Shown in pieces: positions 60,049-64,000 of a stretch of DNA of 64,000 bases; position 1 is the stretch's first letter; every line of letters starts with the position of its first letter. A program made the position numbers and the translations under genes. The DNA is from Neptunomonas japonica DSM 18939 (GTDB lineage: Bacteria > Pseudomonadota > Gammaproteobacteria > Pseudomonadales > Balneatricaceae): NCBI RefSeq assembly GCF_000422765.1, contig NZ_AUGR01000001.1, forward strand, positions 360,980 through 424,979. The letters are read 5' to 3'. The notes under the pieces were generated by a model, which saw nothing but the letters and a program-made list of their open reading frames with translations, did no database searches and was not told the origin of the DNA.

Positions 60049-61761
60049 ATGTCAGGGATGTTTGCTTTTCTAAGTGCTTTTTCCATGCGTGGACTCATAT
60101 TTTTTAATTCACTGCTGTTATTAATGTTGCTAGCAATATCTTTTACATTTTCAATATTTTCTATGGCTCAGGTTGGTCAGGAGTTAGAGGGAATAGCTGA
60201 GCAAGATATCCCCTTAACGGCATCGCTTATTAGTATTACTGAGCATCAATTGGAACAAACTATCCATTTGGAAAGGGCCTTACGTCACGGACAACCGGCT
60301 GTCGTTGGAGGTTCTGTTGACACAGAGACTGTTAACAAAGAAGTGTCTAAATTTGATCAATTGAGTTTGCGGGTCGCTAACGAGATAAAACACTCTGCAA
60401 AGCAAGCTAAAGAAGTGATTAGTCATGCCCATAATGATGAGGAACGAGACGAGTTCTCTCATGTATTGGCAGAGCTTAAGTCGATAGGAGTGAAGCATTA
60501 TACATTTGAACAGCACAGCCATCGTTTGTTCGAGGTGATTAAACAGCGCCGTTCTGAAGAGTTAAGTATTTTGGCTAGTGAGGTTGAGCACGAATCAGAC
60601 GAGTTAACTCAGGCCCTTGAAAGCTTGCTCCATGAGATTAGCGTATTTACCGGAAACGCAGCTATTTCAGCCAAAGAGCATGAGCAGGAAGCCATGACAA
60701 CCTTGTCGGTTATTATGGCTATTTCAGTCATCGTAGGGATTCTAGCAACCTACCTCATAGGTCGCATTATTTGGGGCCAGCTTGGCATTGAACCAAAAGA
60801 TATGCAGTTACTTTCGCAACGAATTGCTGATGGGAATTTAAGTGCGAAGGCGTTAAACGCTGATAAAGAGCGGGGTGTTTTTTCTTCACTCATTCGTATG
60901 GAGGATAGTCTTAAGCGATTAGTGTTTGGTATCAAGTCTGGATCACAACAGGTAGCAGAAGCCTCTAATAATCTTATCACTATCGCTGAGAACACTAATC
61001 AGGGTTTGAACTTTCAGCACCAAAATACCGAGCAAGTTGCAACGGCTGTCACTCAAATGACAGCTTCCGCTGAGGAAGTTGTGAGAAATACTGCTTCTGC
61101 AGCAGATGCTGCAGCAAAGGCTAAAAATCAGTTAGATGAAGGAGGGGTGTTAGTAGAAAGCACCGTTGATGGTATTCATGGTTTATCTCAACAGCTCAAT
61201 GAAACGATGGTCGATATTGCCAAATTAGAGCAGGGTGCGATGGAAATTACGGGGATTCTTGATGTGATCAAACGAATCGCTGATCAAACTAACTTGCTAG
61301 CACTTAATGCCGCTATTGAAGCAGCAAGAGCGGGAGAACAAGGTCGAGGCTTCGCAGTTGTTGCTGATGAAGTACGCTCGCTTGCTAAAAGTACTCAGGA
61401 ATCTGCTTCGGAAATTGAGTCAATGATCATTAGCTTACAGTCCAGCGCTAGTTCATCTATTAACTCCATGCGTTTGGGCTCTGATCAGGCGGTAACTTTG
61501 TTATCAAGATCCTCTCAGGTAACGGCTTCTTTAAGTGAAATCCAGCAAACTGTCAGTGATATTTCAGATATGAATGCTCAGATAGCTTCAGCGGCACAAG
61601 AGCAAAAATCAGTGTCACTACATATTAATCAAAACATTGTTGAGATAAGTACAATGTCCAAGGAGACGAGCCAAGATTCTGAAAATCTCATAGTTACCAG
61701 CGCGGCTCTTGCTGAGTTGGCTAGTAAGCTACTGGGAAGTGTTAAGCGATTTAAAGTGTAG
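60049..61761 (+). CDS. methyl-accepting chemotaxis protein
   Basis: This 570-residue chemoreceptor has a membrane helix (about residues 15-38) and a mainly helical periplasmic domain of about 180 residues. A second helix ([20 protein letters not shown]) is followed by HAMP and a long signalling coiled coil. The hairpin tip reads [20 protein letters not shown] then [17 protein letters not shown]. The sensor has no PAS or Cache signature and looks like a four-helix bundle. No CheR-docking pentapeptide ends the protein. ATG 60049, with GAGG eight bases upstream, is preferred to TTG 60046. Ligand unknown. Confidence 0.93.
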   Translation: MSGMFAFLSAFSMRGLIFFNSLLLLMLLAISFTFSIFSMAQVGQELEGIAEQDIPLTASLISITEHQLEQTIHLERALRHGQPAVVGGSVDTETVNKEVSKFDQLSLRVANEIKHSAKQAKEVISHAHNDEERDEFSHVLAELKSIGVKHYTFEQHSHRLFEVIKQRRSEELSILASEVEHESDELTQALESLLHEISVFTGNAAISAKEHEQEAMTTLSVIMAISVIVGILATYLIGRIIWGQLGIEPKDMQLLSQRIADGNLSAKALNADKERGVFSSLIRMEDSLKRLVFGIKSGSQQVAEASNNLITIAENTNQGLNFQHQNTEQVATAVTQMTASAEEVVRNTASAADAAAKAKNQLDEGGVLVESTVDGIHGLSQQLNETMVDIAKLEQGAMEITGILDVIKRIADQTNLLALNAAIEAARAGEQGRGFAVVADEVRSLAKSTQESASEIESMIISLQSSASSSINSMRLGSDQAVTLLSRSSQVTASLSEIQQTVSDISDMNAQIASAAQEQKSVSLHINQNIVEISTMSKETSQDSENLIVTSAALAELASKLLGSVKRFKV

Positions 61762-61787
61762 GGATCAGTGTTAAAACCTAGATGTTA

Positions 61788-61819
61788 AAAAAGCGCTCCT
61801 CAAATGAGGGGCGCTTTTT
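61788..61819. terminator. strong bidirectional terminator between chemoreceptor gene and atoA
   Basis: AAAAAGCGCTCCTCA pairs with TGAGGGGCGCTTTTT over 15 positions with one G-U and a two-base loop. T-runs on both strands make it work for both convergent genes. Confidence 0.9.
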
Positions 61820-61838
61820 GGTTAAAGCTTGTGAACGC

Positions 61839-62486
61839 TTATATGTCCATATGTGGTAGGTCGTCCGGAATGATTAAGGTAGCATCAGTCAAGCTGAGTA
61901 CTTCATCAAGTGTGCACCCTGGGCCTAGCTCTTTAAGAAGCAAGCCCTCTTCAGTGGGCTGTATGACTGCTTTTTCCGTTACGATTAGATCGACTCTACG
62001 GTCTGCTGTCATTGGGAAAGCTAACGATTTCACTAGCTTTGCATTGCCTTTGGCGGTATGCGTCATCGCGACAATTACACGCTTAGCGCCTGCCACAAGA
62101 TCCATTGCGCCACCCATGCCGGGGACCATTTTTCCTGGGATAATCCAGTTGGCCAAGTGGCCTTGCTCATCCACCTGAAGCCCGCCTAGTATGGTCATAT
62201 CGAGGTGTCCACCACGAATTAGGCCAAATGAAAAAGCACTATCAAACGCTGCTGCGCCCGGTAATACACCAATGAAGCTGCCGCCAGCATCGGTTAAAGA
62301 AGGGTTTTCCATCCCTTCAGGAAAGCCTCCTATACCAATGACACCATTTTCTGATTGAAAGAATACATGGTCATTTTTATCCACATATTGCGCGACCATA
62401 GTTGGCAGACCAATACCTAAATTAACCAGTGACCCCGGTGCAATTTCTTGCGCAATACGGCGGGCTATAATCTCTTTATCCTTCAT
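61839..62486 (-). CDS. atoA: acetate/3-oxoacid CoA-transferase beta subunit
   Basis: AtoA with AtoD activates acetoacetate or short-chain acids by CoA transfer. The 215-residue subunit holds the catalytic glutamate in FFQSENGVIGIGGFP, plus GGHLDMTILGGLQVDEQG and PGKMVPGMGGAMDLV. Its ATG overlaps the atoD stop by ATGA, showing translational coupling. No thiolase or regulator gene accompanies the pair here. Confidence 0.93.
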   Translation of the reverse strand: MKDKEIIARRIAQEIAPGSLVNLGIGLPTMVAQYVDKNDHVFFQSENGVIGIGGFPEGMENPSLTDAGGSFIGVLPGAAAFDSAFSFGLIRGGHLDMTILGGLQVDEQGHLANWIIPGKMVPGMGGAMDLVAGAKRVIVAMTHTAKGNAKLVKSLAFPMTADRRVDLIVTEKAVIQPTEEGLLLKELGPGCTLDEVLSLTDATLIIPDDLPHMDI

Positions 62487-63142
62487 GCTTTGGCCTCGCT
62501 CTTCACAATCATATCAACTAGCACACCTGGGGTGTGTACGTCATCAGGCGCGATACAACCAACAGGAAGCATCTCTTCAACCTCGACGATGACATGCTCA
62601 GCAGCCATGGCCATTAATGGATTAAAATTTTGTGCCGTCAGGCGATATTTCAGATTTCCATAGTAATCTGACTGTTGGGCTTTAATTAGCGCAAAATCTG
62701 CTTTTAGTGGGCGCTCAAGCAAAAAGCTCTCCCCATCTACTTCTACTAATTGCGTCCCTTCAGCAGCCAGCGTATTTACCCCGGTGGGTGTCAGTATGCC
62801 CCCTAAACCGTAGCCGCCAGCACGCACTCTCTCTGCTAATGTGCCTTGAGGAGATAGCTCTACCTCTAGCTCTTTGGCGATCATCTGCCGTTGTGTTTCT
62901 GGATTAGTCCCTATGTGAGACACAATCACTTTATTTACAGAGTGTGCATCAATTAACAGACCAATAGCTGCACCTTCTTGAGCGGTATCATTAGCAATGA
63001 CGCAGAGCGATTTTTTACCTTGGCGGACCAGTTCTTTGATCAGGCTTAGTGGGGAGCCAACACCCATAAAACCACCAATCATTATAGTTGAACCATCGGG
63101 TATTAAGGCGATGGCTTCAGTCACGGAAAGAGGGTGTTTCAA
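62483..63142 (-). CDS. atoD: acetate/3-oxoacid CoA-transferase alpha subunit
   Basis: The 219-residue alpha subunit shows the family motif IMIGGFMGVGSPLSLIKELV near the N terminus, GTLAERVRAGGYGLGGILTP and ADFALIKAQQSDYYGNLKY. Length is as in E. coli AtoD. The start is TTG, preceded by AAGGAAGG; no ATG is in frame upstream nearby. It forms an operon with atoA and is divergent from the trmH relic. Confidence 0.93.
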   Translation of the reverse strand: MKHPLSVTEAIALIPDGSTIMIGGFMGVGSPLSLIKELVRQGKKSLCVIANDTAQEGAAIGLLIDAHSVNKVIVSHIGTNPETQRQMIAKELEVELSPQGTLAERVRAGGYGLGGILTPTGVNTLAAEGTQLVEVDGESFLLERPLKADFALIKAQQSDYYGNLKYRLTAQNFNPLMAMAAEHVIVEVEEMLPVGCIAPDDVHTPGVLVDMIVKSEAKA

Positions 63143-63359
63143 TGTAAGCCTTCCTTTAGCAGCGTTATGAAATGGATTTATTTAAGCATAATAGAGCCTA
63201 GCAAGCGTTGTTAACATTTTTTGTAGCACTAACCTGAAAGGTTACAGGTGGCTAGAACTCATAAATATTGGGTTATGTGTGTTTTTCAGAGGCTACAGTG
63301 CAGTTAAGTCAGCTTATTTTCGCTAAAATAGCGCATCGAATAGGACTCAGAGCTTAATA
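63143..63359. other. intergenic region upstream of atoD
   Basis: No gene is seen. A palindrome TAACCT gaa AGGTTA (63230-63244) lies about 90 bases upstream of atoD and may be an operator. CGCTA aaa TAGCG (63321-63333) is a second small repeat, perhaps the old promoter area of the trmH relic. Together with the relic and the short repeat after it, the stretch from 63143 to 63638 carries no intact gene. Confidence 0.4.
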
Positions 63360-63520
63360 ATGACACCGCAACGCAAGCAGAACCTGATATCGACGCTGAA
63401 CGATGCCAACCGGTGCATAAACCCAGGAACTTAGCGGCACTGATCCGTGCTTGTGATGCGGTAGGGGTTTCCTATGTACGGACAGTTGCCTTGAAAACAA
63501 AGCAATTGCTGAATACCTAA
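63360..63520 (+). pseudogene. trmH: relic of trmH (tRNA 2'-O-methyltransferase), frameshifted and truncated
   Basis: From ATG 63360 one frame reads MTPQRKQNLISTLN, the typical start of TrmH. From about 63397 a second frame continues ERCQPVHKPRNLAALIRACD then AVGVSYVR, matching the QPDLTVxMENVHKPxNLAAIxRTCDAVGV core of TrmH. A stop follows at 63518-63520. The DLTV segment is deleted, the frame changes, and everything after about residue 50 including the SAM-binding knot is gone. The gene is therefore inactive. A working trmH may exist elsewhere. Confidence 0.75.
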
Positions 63521-63553
63521 TTTCAAATAGAGTTTATTTGGAGGCGGGAAATG
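63519..63553 (+). repeat. 35-bp near-copy of an internal sdaA segment
   Basis: Positions 63519-63553 match 58586-58620, inside sdaA, at 32 of 35 bases, including the uninterrupted core ATAGAGTTTATTTGGA. Outside this the two places do not resemble each other. It may be the remnant of a second serine-dehydratase-like gene or of a small rearrangement. Confidence 0.55.
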
Positions 63554-63558
63554 AAGGA

Positions 63559-63583
63559 GCGGGACCCAAGTGATGGTTCCCGC
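63559..63583 (-). terminator. possible hairpin downstream of ccoP
   Basis: GCGGGA with CC pairs with GG, a bulged T, and TCCCGC around CAAGTGAT. It lies 56 bases past the ccoP stop on the minus strand. The following bases are only moderately U-rich, so termination is uncertain. Confidence 0.35.
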
Positions 63584-63638
63584 ACGCTAGTTGTTCTCTT
63601 TAATAAATTTTGCTCATCGGGTTTTCATAAGGTTAGTG

Positions 63639-64000
63639 TTACTTGTTAGACAAGCTATATACGTAAGCTGCAATTAACTGCACTTTATCTTGGCTAAGCA
63701 GGTCTTTATGAGCAGGCATTACACCATTACGTCCAGAACGAATGGTATGAGCGATGTCTTCAAAAGAACCGCCGTATAGCCAAGTATTATCAGTAAGGTT
63801 TGGAGCACCAAGTGCTAGCATTCCTTTACCGTCAACACCATGACAAGCTGTGCAAAGTGCCTGAAACTGAGTCTTGCCGCGTGCAGCAGCATCAGCATCA
63901 GATTCCTGGCCGCTAAGTGTACGTACATAACTGGTTACGTCACGAACACCTTCTTCCCCGAGTACAGCGCCCCATGCAGGCATGGCACCTTGACGACCGT
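63639..64000 (-). CDS. ccoP: cbb3-type cytochrome c oxidase subunit III, 3' part
   Basis: The frame runs off the right edge of the window (it reads GRQGAMPAWGAVLGEEGV from the edge), so the 5' part is missing. The visible part contains the end of the first cytochrome c domain and the second one. Its haem motif is CTACH in FQALCTACHGVDGKGM, followed by LTDNTWLYGGSFEDI and a distal methionine in GVMPAHKDLL. CcoP is the membrane dihaem subunit that feeds electrons to the high-affinity cbb3 oxidase. An internal ATG at 63983 is not the start. Confidence 0.9.
   Translation of the reverse strand, partial: GRQGAMPAWGAVLGEEGVRDVTSYVRTLSGQESDADAAARGKTQFQALCTACHGVDGKGMLALGAPNLTDNTWLYGGSFEDIAHTIRSGRNGVMPAHKDLLSQDKVQLIAAYVYSLSNK

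Noticed and set aside
59910..60107. 65-residue open frame overlapping the chemoreceptor start
   Set aside because: It has no credible ribosome binding site, overlaps the receptor gene in another frame, and looks like noise in AT-rich DNA.

Overview
The window is a contiguous piece of a gammaproteobacterial chromosome, most likely a marine Oceanospirillales-type bacterium (Neptunomonas, Amphritea or Marinomonas-like; this is inference from gene content and order, with no database search). Supporting signs are the rpsB-tsf-pyrH-frr-uppS-cdsA-rseP-bamA-skp-lpxD-fabZ-lpxA-lpxB-rnhB-dnaE-accA-tilS-pyrG-eno-ftsB-truD-surE-pcm-nlpD-rpoS order, the Pseudomonas-like rpoS/fdxA/mutS junction, a FabY-type ketosynthase, Vibrio-like flagellar genes flgT/flgO/flgP, a sarcosine oxidase operon and an NhaC antiporter. 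No tRNA, rRNA, CRISPR array, insertion sequence or prophage was seen.

Layout. Positions 1-6151 hold fabY, a YiaD-type OmpA lipoprotein, zapB, the flagellar trio flgT / flgO-flgP and a DUF1244 gene. Positions 6172-9657 are glnD and map on the minus strand. Positions 9766-37518 form one long plus-strand run of housekeeping genes for translation, UMP kinase, undecaprenyl and CDP-diacylglycerol synthesis, outer membrane biogenesis (BamA, Skp, LpxD/A/B), DNA replication, acetyl-CoA carboxylase, CTP synthase, enolase and cell division, closing with popT (DUF368), nlpD and rpoS. fdxA and mutS follow convergently. Positions 40923-49655 are a one-carbon block, glyA-soxBDAG-purU, facing a GlxA/GbdR-type regulator. 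Positions 50137-57967 carry nhaC, a small 3D-domain lipoprotein, a response regulator - periplasmic binding protein - hybrid kinase operon, a LysE exporter and a LysR regulator. Positions 58282-64000 carry sdaA, a chemoreceptor, atoDA, and the 3' part of ccoP, with decayed gene pieces between them.

How genes work together. Sarcosine oxidase turns sarcosine into glycine and methylene-tetrahydrofolate. GlyA interconverts glycine and serine using that one-carbon unit, PurU releases surplus one-carbon units as formate, and SdaA, about 10 kb away, can deaminate serine to pyruvate. UppS makes undecaprenyl diphosphate and PopT probably recycles undecaprenyl phosphate across the inner membrane. BamA, Skp, RseP and the Lpx enzymes build and monitor the outer membrane.

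Most notable points. (1) The usual isoprenoid genes dxr (between cdsA and rseP) and ispD/ispF (between ftsB and truD) are cleanly absent, so the organism has either moved them or uses another isoprenoid route. (2) Two arrays of three TGTAAA direct repeats at 10-11 bp spacing lie upstream of nhaC and upstream of the two-component operon, a pattern typical of OmpR/PhoB-family operators, suggesting a small regulon. (3) Three decayed pieces not seen as ORFs were found: the C-terminal Fis-type domain of a sigma-54 activator (59688-59846), a frameshifted trmH start (63360-63520), and a 35-bp near-copy of an sdaA segment (63519-63553).
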